Below, one piece after another: positions 1 through 9,101 of a stretch of DNA of 10,910 bases. The translations under genes and the position numbers were made by a program. Below the pieces are notes generated by a model. It was not told the DNA's origin. It saw nothing but the letters and a program-made list of their open reading frames with translations, and searched no databases. Every line of letters starts with the position of its first letter. The stretch's first letter is position 1. The DNA is from JBARCX01 sp049794535 (GTDB taxonomy: Bacteria; Pseudomonadota; Gammaproteobacteria; Xanthomonadales; Rhodanobacteraceae): assembly GCA_049794535.1 (NCBI GenBank), contig JBARCX010000260.1, positions 1 to 10,910 on the forward strand. The letters are read 5' to 3'.

Positions 1-378
1 CTTGGCGGCAGCATCGACGATGTCGTGCTGCGTGTTCAGGCTGTCCTCCTCCAGCTTGTCGAACGCGCCCCAGCTGGTGTGATCGGACGGAATCGGATTA
101 GCGGCAACCCATTTGTTGTTGACGAAGCCGTTGAAGTCCTGACAAACCTGGATGCTCGGATCCAGCTCGCTGACGTCAAAGATGCTCTTGCTGCTATCCA
201 TAGCGGCAGCGGCAGCGGCAGCGGCCGGCGCAACACTGGCGCTTTTAGCCGGTGTTGCCGCCGATGTAGCCGCAGGCGTGGTGGCCGGCGCTTCAGCCTG
301 CTCGCTTTTACCGCACGCGGTCAGTGCCAGGGCCAGGCTTACCGCCAGGGCCAGGGGCTTCAGATACTGCTTGGTCAT
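1..378 (-). CDS. M13-family metallopeptidase lipoprotein, N-terminal part (runs off the left edge)
   Basis: The minus frame is open from 378 to the window edge and gives 126 residues. It starts with a lipoprotein signal peptide: MTKQYLK, then an Ala/Leu core, then the lipobox LTAC with Cys22. Next comes a low-complexity Ala/Pro/Thr/Ser spacer (about 24-60) that includes a run of eight Ala. From about residue 67 it reads FDVSELDPSIQVCQDF, then NNKWVAANPIPSDHTSWGAF, which is the typical opening of the M13 (neprilysin/PepO) peptidase domain. The HExxH and ExxxD zinc motifs of the family lie far downstream, beyond the edge, so catalysis cannot be checked here. M13 enzymes are zinc endopeptidases of roughly 650-700 residues; this one is probably tethered in the envelope by the lipid. 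An in-frame ATG at 384 exists, but AAGGG abuts it directly, whereas the same AAGGG sits 6 nt before 378, so I chose 378. The gene is divergent from the lysozyme-inhibitor gene. Confidence 0.85.
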   Translation of the reverse strand, partial: MTKQYLKPLALAVSLALALTACGKSEQAEAPATTPAATSAATPAKSASVAPAAAAAAAAMDSSKSIFDVSELDPSIQVCQDFNGFVNNKWVAANPIPSDHTSWGAFDKLEEDSLNTQHDIVDAAAK

Positions 379-681
379 GGTCATCCCTTGTGATTGATTG
401 CGATAGTTATTCACAGACCCTGCATGGCGGCTCCCCTCAAACCGCTGCGATACCGAGCATCCGATGCAGGCATTACAGAATGTGGCGTTCGTAAACTGCG
501 CAGTGGTGAAATATTTAAACCTGCGTCCACTGTAACTGACACTATTTGCCAGAAATCTGCACCGATATAGTGCCTTTCGTCACAGGTGCCCCTGCCTATT
601 GCTGGTGGCCTGGGTCATTGGGAAGCCGCCCGCAAACCTCTATCGGACTATGCTCGGGGTATCCCCCAGTGGAGCAGGACA
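379..681. other. Divergent intergenic region between the peptidase and lysozyme-inhibitor genes
   Basis: About 300 bases with no convincing gene; short frames here lack recognisable protein character. It must hold the promoters for both divergent genes. The best -10-like hexamer on the plus strand is TATAGT (566-571), preceded by TTTGCC (545-550) at a short 15-nt spacing, so it is weak. An AT-rich patch lies at 508-521. A 7-bp inverted repeat, CCTGCAT (419-425) and ATGCAGG (464-470), is separated by 38 nt. None of these is strong enough to name as a site. Confidence 0.5.
385..389 (-). promoter_or_regulatory. Ribosome binding site of the M13 peptidase gene
   Basis: The minus strand reads AAGGG immediately before the ATG at 384 and 6 nt before the ATG at 378. 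Normal Shine-Dalgarno spacing therefore selects the second ATG as the start. Confidence 0.5.
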
Positions 682-1032
682 ATGAGTCTGCAGCGCAGCA
701 TATTCATAGCATCGACGATCCTTCTCGCAGGTTGTCAGACGCCGACCACTCACCCTGCCCCTGCCCCTGCGACTGTGCCGGCATCCGTGGTGCTGTACAC
801 CTGCACGGATGGCCAGACGGTGCGGGCCAGCTACCCCGACACGAATACCGCCGTCATCGTGGTACAGGGGCATACGCATACGTTGCACATCGCCATGTCA
901 GGTAGCGGCGCACGCTACATCGGTGATGGCTGGCAGTGGTGGACCAAGGGCATGCATGACGGCATGCTCGCGCCGCTGGGGGCCGGGGAAACCATCGCCT
1001 CAGCGACTGGCGTGACATGCCAGGCACCTTAG
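682..1032 (+). CDS. MliC/PliC-type C-type lysozyme inhibitor lipoprotein
   Basis: A 116-residue protein. The start at 682 is chosen because GGAG (671-674) precedes it by 7 nt and it opens a clean lipoprotein signal peptide, MSLQRSIFIASTILLAGC, with lipidated Cys18. A short Pro/Ala/Thr linker follows (20-34). The mature domain matches the MliC family (membrane-bound lysozyme inhibitor of C-type lysozyme). It begins VLYTCTDGQTV, contains S-G-A-R-Y at 75-79 and WWTKG at 86-90, and ends with a Cys. In characterised MliC proteins the Ser of the SGxxY loop and the Lys of the TKG segment insert into the lysozyme active site; the equivalents here would be Ser75 and Lys89. Cys41 and Cys113 could form a disulfide. 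The likely role is protecting peptidoglycan from host or predator lysozyme at the outer membrane or in the periplasm. An upstream in-frame ATG at 586 would bury the signal peptide and was rejected. The gene converges on the autotransporter gene. Confidence 0.88.
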   Translation: MSLQRSIFIASTILLAGCQTPTTHPAPAPATVPASVVLYTCTDGQTVRASYPDTNTAVIVVQGHTHTLHIAMSGSGARYIGDGWQWWTKGMHDGMLAPLGAGETIASATGVTCQAP

Positions 1033-1044
1033 AGCCTGACATGT
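1015..1044. terminator. Hairpin at the convergent ends of the inhibitor and autotransporter genes (possible bidirectional terminator)
   Basis: ACATG (1015-1019) and CAGGC (1021-1025) pair with GCCTG (1034-1038) and CATGT (1040-1044). This gives ten base pairs with one C-A mismatch and an 8-nt loop. The loop contains the stop codon of the inhibitor gene, and the stop of the opposing gene lies about 19 bases further on. No T-tract follows on either strand, so it is not a canonical rho-independent terminator. An alternative pairing GGCACC/GGTGCC (1023-1028 with 1047-1052) overlaps it. Confidence 0.35.
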
Positions 1045-1062
1045 TGGGTGCCGTCTAGACCG

Positions 1063-4032
<2,970 letters not shown>

Positions 4033-4443
4033 ACCTATCTCCCTAGGGTTACGGCATGGAATGACGCGTTCACGGAGCCACTGGCGTGCGAGGGGTTACA
4101 CCAAGGCGCAACTACCTACCCATGGTCCAACGAAACGTCGCAATGCGCCTGGGTCGACATTAGGCAAGCTGGTCCTACTCCCAGTCGCCATGGCGCCGTT
4201 CGGAGAGTACAGCTCTCTTCATATAAAACGAAAGAACTTACTACCCTGCCTATGCTTGATCACGTCAATACACCAAGTCTAGGTATCTGCTATTTGCGCA
4301 ATGCGATGTGTTCATCGCGTGAACAAGGTATCTCGTTAAGCAGAACGTCCAGAACGCCTACGCAGGATCATGCTGAGAATTCGGTGTGCACTGATGCTTA
4401 AGAGCCCCCTAAACTTCCCGACAGGGCCTACCTACGAGGCAGC
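4033..4443. other. Intergenic region upstream of the autotransporter and downstream of the porin
   Basis: About 410 bases without a convincing gene, between two leftward genes. It should hold the autotransporter promoter. A minus-strand TTGACG lies at 4268-4263, but the hexamer 17 nt on is only GGTAGT, so the call is weak. It also contains a GAGAG/CTCTC hairpin (4203-4217), overlapping palindromes at 4303-4325 (listed separately), a direct repeat AGGTATCT (4281-4288 and 4326-4333) flanking them, and a repeated CAGAACG (4341-4347 and 4350-4356). I see no clear terminator behind the porin gene. Confidence 0.5.
4303..4325. promoter_or_regulatory. Two overlapping perfect inverted repeats (operator-like)
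   Basis: GCGATG-TGTT-CATCGC (4303-4318) is a perfect 6-bp inverted repeat. TGTTCA-N5-TGAACA (4309-4325) is a second perfect 6-bp inverted repeat sharing its right half. They lie about 280 bp upstream of the autotransporter start. The second has the form of a dimeric regulator site; the first could be an RNA hairpin. Function is unknown, and chance cannot be excluded. Confidence 0.3.
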
Positions 4444-5229
4444 TCAGAAAGCCCGGCTGACGTTGAAAAACCACGTTCCGGCAATCGGGTCGGATAGGTG
4501 TACGCGACCATCACCGGCCACCACACCCGTGGTGTAGTGGCGATAGACACCCGCACGATTCCAGCCACGCGCGTAATTCACGCTGAGATCGAGGCCCGCA
4601 AATTTGTGTGTCAACGCGACACTTGCGTCCTGCCAGCTGTAATCGGAAAAGTGATTCACCCGCTGCCAACCGTAATGCAGCGATAAACCAAAGTCAGCAC
4701 CGAGATCGAAGCGCCGCGTAAGGTCGAGATAACCTGAGCCACGCGAATGCGACAGCGTCCCCACGCCGAGCGTCTGGCTGTTGAATCCAAAATAATCGCG
4801 CGTCACTGTGATCGAATAAGCAAGCGACCAGTTACGCCAATCCACGCCAAATACCAGCTCACCGTAGTCGTACGACGTACCGGTAGCACTGAACCTGGCA
4901 CCTGGATAGTGATAGTCATACACGCCAATGCGATAGTTCAGCTCACCGTGCTGACCCGCATAGCCTGCATACAAATCGCGCTCAAGATGGCCGCCCTCGA
5001 CAAAGTGCGGGCTGACCGTGGATACCCAGCCACCAGCGAACCATCCACTCGGTGCCGTGTAGTCCACCCCACCCTGTAAGGCGGGCTGCCCCCAGCTTTG
5101 TTGAAAGCCACGCGAGACGTATTGCGAAGCAATAGTCACCTGACCACTCCAGGGCTGGGTCGTTTCCTCTGCTTGTATCAACGGTGCAGCGCCCAATGCG
5201 AGCGCTGCACAGACCATGCGCCGCCTCAT
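4444..5229 (-). CDS. TorF-family putative outer-membrane porin, coupled to the BCCT transporter gene
   Basis: A 261-residue protein when started at 5229. That start gives an immediate signal peptide, MRRRMVCAALALGAAPLIQA, with likely cleavage after Ala20. A longer open frame to 5313 would put 28 unrelated residues, encoded over the transporter gene, before it. The mature part fits the TorF family of putative porins (TIGR02001-like): SGQVTIASQYVSRGFQQS, then QPALQGGVDYTAPSGWFAGGWVSTV, LERDLYAGYAG, LNYRIGVYDYHYPGA and YDYGELVFGVDW, with alternating aromatic beta-strands throughout and a terminal Phe typical of outer-membrane proteins. The ATG overlaps the transporter stop codon as ATGA, and no strong Shine-Dalgarno precedes it, so translation is probably coupled. 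Being in the betT transcript suggests it helps choline or betaine cross the outer membrane; that is inference, since the family's substrates are generally unproven. Confidence 0.85.
   Translation of the reverse strand: MRRRMVCAALALGAAPLIQAEETTQPWSGQVTIASQYVSRGFQQSWGQPALQGGVDYTAPSGWFAGGWVSTVSPHFVEGGHLERDLYAGYAGQHGELNYRIGVYDYHYPGARFSATGTSYDYGELVFGVDWRNWSLAYSITVTRDYFGFNSQTLGVGTLSHSRGSGYLDLTRRFDLGADFGLSLHYGWQRVNHFSDYSWQDASVALTHKFAGLDLSVNYARGWNRAGVYRHYTTGVVAGDGRVHLSDPIAGTWFFNVSRAF
5226..5229 (-). promoter_or_regulatory. ATGA stop/start overlap between transporter and porin genes
   Basis: On the minus strand the porin ATG (5229-5227) shares two bases with the transporter TGA stop (5228-5226). This is the classic arrangement for termination-reinitiation. 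The bases upstream show no good purine-rich ribosome site, which supports coupling. Confidence 0.75.
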
Positions 5230-6761
5230 CGCGAAGGTGGCTTTTCGTCGGCTAGTGCTTTGTATAAACCACGCATGTAGAGCAGCAGAACGACTGAGAA
5301 CGGCAGGCCGCATAGCACTACCGCTGTCTGCATGGCGCTGAAATTACCGGCGAGCAGCAGGCCGATGCCGACCACCGTCGTCGTTACCGCCCAAAACACA
5401 CGCAGCCAGATCGGCGCGTCTTCACCGGAGCCGCCACGGCTGGATAGGTTGGCAATCATCAAGGTGCCCGAGTCGACCGGCGTAAGGAACAATACGAAGC
5501 CGATCAGCACGGTCGCGCCAGCAACGAATTTTGTCAGTGGCAGATATTCAAACAGCTTGAACAGCGCCATCGGCGGATCGCTCTGCGCCACTTGGCCAAG
5601 CTCGACGGCACCATGGTTGAGCACCAGATCAATCGCGGTATTGCCGAAGATCGAAAGCCAAGCCAGCGTGAAGCCCAGTGGGATTAGCAGCACACCGATG
5701 ATCAGCTCACGAATGGTGCGGCCCCGCGATATGCGCGCGATGAACATGCCGACGAATGGCGCCCAGGCAATCCACCAGGCCCAGTAGAACAGCGTCCATT
5801 CGCCAAGCCATTTACGTGCCGCACCGTAGAGATACAGATCGAAACTCTTGCCAACGATAGACGTGAGGTAATCGCCTGTGTTTTGCACCATGCCATCAAA
5901 CAAGTGCAATGTCGGGCCGCACACCAACACGAACAGCAATAGCGCGCACAGCAGCCGTACGTTGAGATTGGACAGGGCTGCAATGCCCTTCTCCACACCC
6001 GTTACGGTAGCAATGGTGGCAACCACCATCATCACGATGACAAGCCCGACCAACACCTGCGGCGAGGTCGGGATGCCAAACAGATAATGCAGGCCGGAGT
6101 TGATCAACAGCGCGCCGATGCCCAGGTTGGTGACCATGGACACCAGGGTGACGAGAATGCCGAAGCCGTCGACCAGATGCCCTATCCAGCCATGGATGCG
6201 CTCTCCGAAGATGGGGTACAGCGCCGAACGCAAAGTCAGCGGCAAATCACGGCGATACGCAAAATAAGCCAACACGGTGCCGACGAAGGCATACAGCGCC
6301 CAGCCGTGCAGCCCCCAATGCAGGAAGGTGATCGCCATTGCCTCACGCGCCGCATGCGCGGTTCCGCCGGCGCCTTCGGGCGGTGACAGGAAATGATCCA
6401 GTGGCTCATACGCACCGTAATAAACAAGTGCGATACCGATGCCCGACGAGAACAGCATCGACGTCCACAAGCCGTAGCTGAAAACGGGGCGCTCGTCGTC
6501 GTGACCGAGCCGAATGCTGCCGTAGCGCGAGCTGGCCAGCCACAGCACGAACACCATGCACGCCACCATGACCAGCATGTAGTACCAGCCGAACACCTTG
6601 GAGATCTCGGTCTGCGCTACATCCAGCCAGTGCAAGGCGGCCTGCGGAAAGATCACCGTGAGAGCGCCCAGCAACAGGATGACTGCGGCAGAGCAAAAGA
6701 ATACCGGTGCATTGAGCCGTACGGGCTCATCGGCTTGAGCGTGCTTGTGGGGCTGATCCAT
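5226..6761 (-). CDS. betT: BCCT-family choline/betaine-type transporter at the betT position (short form)
   Basis: A 511-residue inner-membrane carrier of the betaine/choline/carnitine family with about 12 hydrophobic segments. Diagnostic segments are SSGIGIALVYYGAYEPLDHF (105-124), HWGLHGWALY (148-157), LPLTLRSALYPIFGERI (173-189), the Trp-rich FYWAWWIAWAPFVGMF (325-340) followed by IARISRGRTIREL, and TPVDSGTL (427-434). I chose Met at 6761 over the GTG at 6824 because the predicted transcript begins near 6821. E. coli BetT has about 677 residues, with a cytosolic C-terminal domain of about 170; here the protein stops soon after the last membrane segment (GLYKALADEKPPSR), so that domain is absent. 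The Asp of BetT in the GIGID motif is Ala111 here, while Trp149, Trp154 and Tyr157 have the spacing of the BetP aromatic box. The gene is divergent from betI. The symbol reflects position and family; substrate (choline or betaine) and ion coupling are uncertain. Confidence 0.85.
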   Translation of the reverse strand: MDQPHKHAQADEPVRLNAPVFFCSAAVILLLGALTVIFPQAALHWLDVAQTEISKVFGWYYMLVMVACMVFVLWLASSRYGSIRLGHDDERPVFSYGLWTSMLFSSGIGIALVYYGAYEPLDHFLSPPEGAGGTAHAAREAMAITFLHWGLHGWALYAFVGTVLAYFAYRRDLPLTLRSALYPIFGERIHGWIGHLVDGFGILVTLVSMVTNLGIGALLINSGLHYLFGIPTSPQVLVGLVIVMMVVATIATVTGVEKGIAALSNLNVRLLCALLLFVLVCGPTLHLFDGMVQNTGDYLTSIVGKSFDLYLYGAARKWLGEWTLFYWAWWIAWAPFVGMFIARISRGRTIRELIIGVLLIPLGFTLAWLSIFGNTAIDLVLNHGAVELGQVAQSDPPMALFKLFEYLPLTKFVAGATVLIGFVLFLTPVDSGTLMIANLSSRGGSGEDAPIWLRVFWAVTTTVVGIGLLLAGNFSAMQTAVVLCGLPFSVVLLLYMRGLYKALADEKPPSR

Positions 6762-6827
6762 CAGGCGGGCTTCGTGTGGTGGTGTGTGACACCGCACGGA
6801 GGCTGGCTCTGTGGGCGGGCTCACTTC

Positions 6828-6856
6828 AGCTTAATCTTTATTGATTGAACGTTCAA
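6828..6856 (-). promoter_or_regulatory. Predicted sigma-70 promoter of betT-porin
   Basis: On the minus strand, -35 TTGAAC (6856-6851), a 17-nt spacer and -10 TAAGCT (6833-6828). Transcription would begin around 6821, just inside or next to the GTG at 6824, so translation most likely starts at the ATG at 6761 with a leader of about 60 nt. The -35 box is one half of the operator palindrome. Confidence 0.6.
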
Positions 6857-6857
6857 T
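6844..6857. promoter_or_regulatory. BetI operator: perfect 14-bp palindrome
   Basis: ATTGAACGTTCAAT is a perfect palindrome centred between 6850 and 6851 in the AT-rich betT-betI intergenic region. E. coli BetI, a TetR-family repressor, binds a dyad in the equivalent region and is released by choline. The palindrome covers the -35 boxes of both divergent promoters, so one bound dimer could block both transcripts. Confidence 0.8.
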
Positions 6858-6873
6858 ATAAATAAATTACACT
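6845..6873 (+). promoter_or_regulatory. Predicted sigma-70 promoter of betIBA
   Basis: -35 TTGAAC (6845-6850), a 17-nt spacer and -10 TACACT (6868-6873). A TATAAA (6857-6862) also exists but has no -35 at good spacing. The start would fall near 6880, leaving a leader of about 58 nt before betI. Confidence 0.6.
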
Positions 6874-6937
6874 GCACATTCATTCACTTGGCTGGCGGCA
6901 CCTCCGCATCCAGCCAACATTGCTGAGGTGGCCCGTT

Positions 6938-7531
6938 ATGCCAAAGCGCGGCATGCAACCGATCCGGCGCGAGCAGTTGATTCACGCCACATTCGAGGCG
7001 ATCGACAAGGTCGGGCTCGCTGACGCCACGATCGCGCAGATCGCCGGCTATGCCGGGCTGTCCACCGGCATCGTCAGTCACTACTTCGGCGACAAGGACG
7101 GGCTGCTCAACGCAGCCATGCGCTACGTTCTGCGCCAGCTGCGCGATGCGGTGGCCGTACGTCGCACCTACGCAAACGATGCAAGCGCCCGCGAACAGCT
7201 ACGCGCGATCATCGATGGCAATTTCGACGAGACCCAGACCAGCACCAGCGCCACGCGCGTCTGGCTCGCCTTCTGGTCAGCCAGCATGCACCAGCCGGAA
7301 TTGCGTCGCCTGCAACGTGCCAACGATCGGCGCCTGTACTCCAATCTTTGTCATCAATTTCGTCGCGTGCTGCCTCTTGAGCAAGCACGCCAAGCCGCGC
7401 GTGGCCTTGCCGCCATGATCGACGGCCTCTGGCTACGCGGCAGTCTCACCGGAGGCACATTCGACACGGCGCAAGCACGTCGACTCGCCTACGACTACCT
7501 GGATCACCACCTGCTGAAAGACGCACCGTAA
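6938..7531 (+). CDS. betI: BetI, TetR-family choline-responsive repressor
   Basis: A 197-residue protein, close to the roughly 195 of E. coli BetI, and similar along its whole length. It opens MPKRGMQPIRREQLIHATFE. The helix-turn-helix DATIAQIAGYAGLSTGIVSHYF (29-50) is nearly the E. coli sequence and is followed by DKDGLL. The ligand-binding half keeps GNFDETQ (94-100), VWLAFWSASMHQP (108-120) and AAMIDGLWLRG (158-168), segments conserved among BetI proteins. The start at 6938 follows GAGGTGG (6925-6931) and matches the E. coli N-terminus; a TTG further upstream (6920) was rejected. BetI represses the bet genes and is released by choline. It is the first gene of betIBA, and its probable operator lies about 80 bp upstream, so it also autoregulates. 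Confidence 0.95.
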   Translation: MPKRGMQPIRREQLIHATFEAIDKVGLADATIAQIAGYAGLSTGIVSHYFGDKDGLLNAAMRYVLRQLRDAVAVRRTYANDASAREQLRAIIDGNFDETQTSTSATRVWLAFWSASMHQPELRRLQRANDRRLYSNLCHQFRRVLPLEQARQAARGLAAMIDGLWLRGSLTGGTFDTAQARRLAYDYLDHHLLKDAP

Positions 7532-7567
7532 GAAGCGCTGGCAGCCAAACGTATGGAAGAAGCACTC

Positions 7568-9040
7568 ATGGCCAAATACGACACGCAGAAGCTTTACATT
7601 CACGGCAAACAGGTCGATGCCACCAGTGGCGAAACCTTCGACACCGTTAATCCCGCCACTGGCGAAGTGCTTGCTCAAGTGCAGCGTGCTTCGCAAGCCG
7701 ATGTTGAACAGGCGGTAATGAGTGCCGAGCAAGGGCAGCGTGAGTGGAGCGCACTCACATCCATGCAGCGTTCGCGCATCCTGCGCCGTGCGGTGGACAT
7801 TCTGCGTGAGCGCAACGATGAACTGGCCATGCTCGAGACGCTGGATACCGGCAAGTCGTACGCCGAAACCTCCACAGTCGACATCGTCACCGGCGCCGAT
7901 GTGCTGGAGTACTACGCCGGCCTCGCCACCGCCATCGAAGGCGAACAGGTTCCGCTGCGTGAGTCGAGCTTCTTCTACACCCGCCGCGAACCACTCGGCG
8001 TCGTTGCAGGCATCGGCGCTTGGAATTATCCGATCCAGATCGCGCTATGGAAATCGGCCCCTGCCCTCGCAGCCGGTAACGCGATGATCTTCAAGCCGAG
8101 CGAAGTGACGCCACTGAGCGCACTCAAGCTTGCCGAAATCTATACCCACGCGGGTGTACCTGCAGGCGTGTTCAATGTGGTGCAGGGCGCTGGCCGTGAG
8201 GTAGGTCAGTGGCTGACCGAGCATCCGCGGATTGAAAAGATTTCCTTCACCGGTGGTGTCGATACCGGCAAGAAAGTCATGGCTAGTGCGGCGTCTTCGT
8301 CGCTGAAAGAAGTGACCATGGAGCTGGGCGGCAAGTCTCCGCTGATCGTATTCCCCGACGCCGACGTCCAGCGCGCCGCCGACATCGCGGTGATGGCCAA
8401 CTTCTTCAGCTCAGGGCAGGTTTGCACTAATGGCACGCGCGTCTTCGTACATCGCTCGATCAAGGATGCATTTGAAGCCGCCGTCATCGAACGCGTCACG
8501 CGCATCCGCATGGGTGACCCTACCGACCCGTCGACCAATTTCGGACCGCTCACCAGCTTTCCACACATGGAAAAGGTCTTGTCGATGATCGAAAGCGGCA
8601 AGCGCGAAGGCGCTCGTCTGCTGACCGGCGGCAGCCGCGCATTGCACGGTGCATTCGCCAAAGGTGCCTATGTGCAACCGACCGTGTTCACCGACTGCAC
8701 CGATGAGCAGACCATCGTGCGCGAGGAGATCTTCGGGCCAGTGATGAGCATCCTCACCTGGAATGACGAAGCTGAAGTGATCGCCCGCGCGAACAATACC
8801 TACTTCGGTCTCGCTGCCGGCGTGGTCACACCCGATATCGCGTGTGCGCATCGCGTCATTCATCAGTTGCAGGCTGGCATCTGCTGGATCAACACGTGGG
8901 GCGAATCGCCGGCTGAAATGCCCGTGGGCGGTTACAAGCAGTCTGGCGTCGGCCGTGAAAACGGCATCAGCACGCTGGCCCACTACACACGAATCAAATC
9001 TGTACAGGTGGAGCTGGGGCCGTTCGCTTCGGTGTTCTAA
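7568..9040 (+). CDS. betB: BetB, betaine aldehyde dehydrogenase
   Basis: Oxidises betaine aldehyde to glycine betaine with NAD(P)+ in the cytoplasm, the second step of the choline pathway. From the ATG at 7568 it has 490 residues, the E. coli BetB length, and most blocks are recognisable as BetB. Visible motifs are GAWNYPIQIALWKSAPALAAG with Asn153, FKPSEVTPL with Lys176, FTGG (227-230) with Gly234, MELGGKSP with general base Glu252, and GQVCTNGT with catalytic Cys286. ICWINTWGESPAEMPVGGYK (438-457) is characteristic of betaine aldehyde dehydrogenases. An ATG at 7553 in frame adds five residues, but GGAAG (7555-7559), between the two, serves the ATG at 7568 and the E. coli-like N-terminus (LYIHG) begins soon after it. 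The gene lies 36 nt after betI and 61 nt before betA, in one operon. Confidence 0.96.
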   Translation: MAKYDTQKLYIHGKQVDATSGETFDTVNPATGEVLAQVQRASQADVEQAVMSAEQGQREWSALTSMQRSRILRRAVDILRERNDELAMLETLDTGKSYAETSTVDIVTGADVLEYYAGLATAIEGEQVPLRESSFFYTRREPLGVVAGIGAWNYPIQIALWKSAPALAAGNAMIFKPSEVTPLSALKLAEIYTHAGVPAGVFNVVQGAGREVGQWLTEHPRIEKISFTGGVDTGKKVMASAASSSLKEVTMELGGKSPLIVFPDADVQRAADIAVMANFFSSGQVCTNGTRVFVHRSIKDAFEAAVIERVTRIRMGDPTDPSTNFGPLTSFPHMEKVLSMIESGKREGARLLTGGSRALHGAFAKGAYVQPTVFTDCTDEQTIVREEIFGPVMSILTWNDEAEVIARANNTYFGLAAGVVTPDIACAHRVIHQLQAGICWINTWGESPAEMPVGGYKQSGVGRENGISTLAHYTRIKSVQVELGPFASVF

Positions 9041-9060
9041 GAACCTGCCCTTTGCATGGC

Positions 9061-9076
9061 GGCCGCGCGTGCGGCC
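9061..9076 (+). other. GC hairpin in the betB-betA intercistronic gap
   Basis: GGCCGC-GCGT-GCGGCC is a perfect 6-bp, all-GC stem with a 4-nt loop, lying between the betB stop (9040) and the betA ribosome site (9093). No T-tract follows, so it does not look like a terminator. It could affect betB mRNA stability or the BetB:BetA ratio, or simply reflect high GC. Confidence 0.4.
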
Positions 9077-9101
9077 CTACCGCCGCATCTTCGGAGAAAT
9101 C

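Noticed and set aside
5230..5313. Longer porin start at 5313
   Set aside because: It would place 28 residues before a complete signal peptide and lies wholly inside the transporter gene.
6762..6824. GTG at 6824 as start of the BCCT transporter, adding 21 residues
   Set aside because: The predicted transcript starts near 6821, so the GTG would be at or before the 5' end. The extra residues are Pro/Arg/His-rich with no family similarity, and no ribosome site precedes it.
8411..8983. 190-residue minus-strand frame opposite betB
   Set aside because: Antisense shadow; the betB frame on the other strand is unmistakable through this whole stretch.
9034..9044. GTTC-TAA-GAAC palindrome at the betB stop
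   Set aside because: A 4-bp arm around a stop codon is easily chance and sits far from any promoter.
8844..9101. Open frame extending betA upstream by 86 residues into betB
   Set aside because: The FAD-binding fold begins just after the ATG at 9102, which has GGAG at proper spacing. The extension is an out-of-frame shadow of betB.
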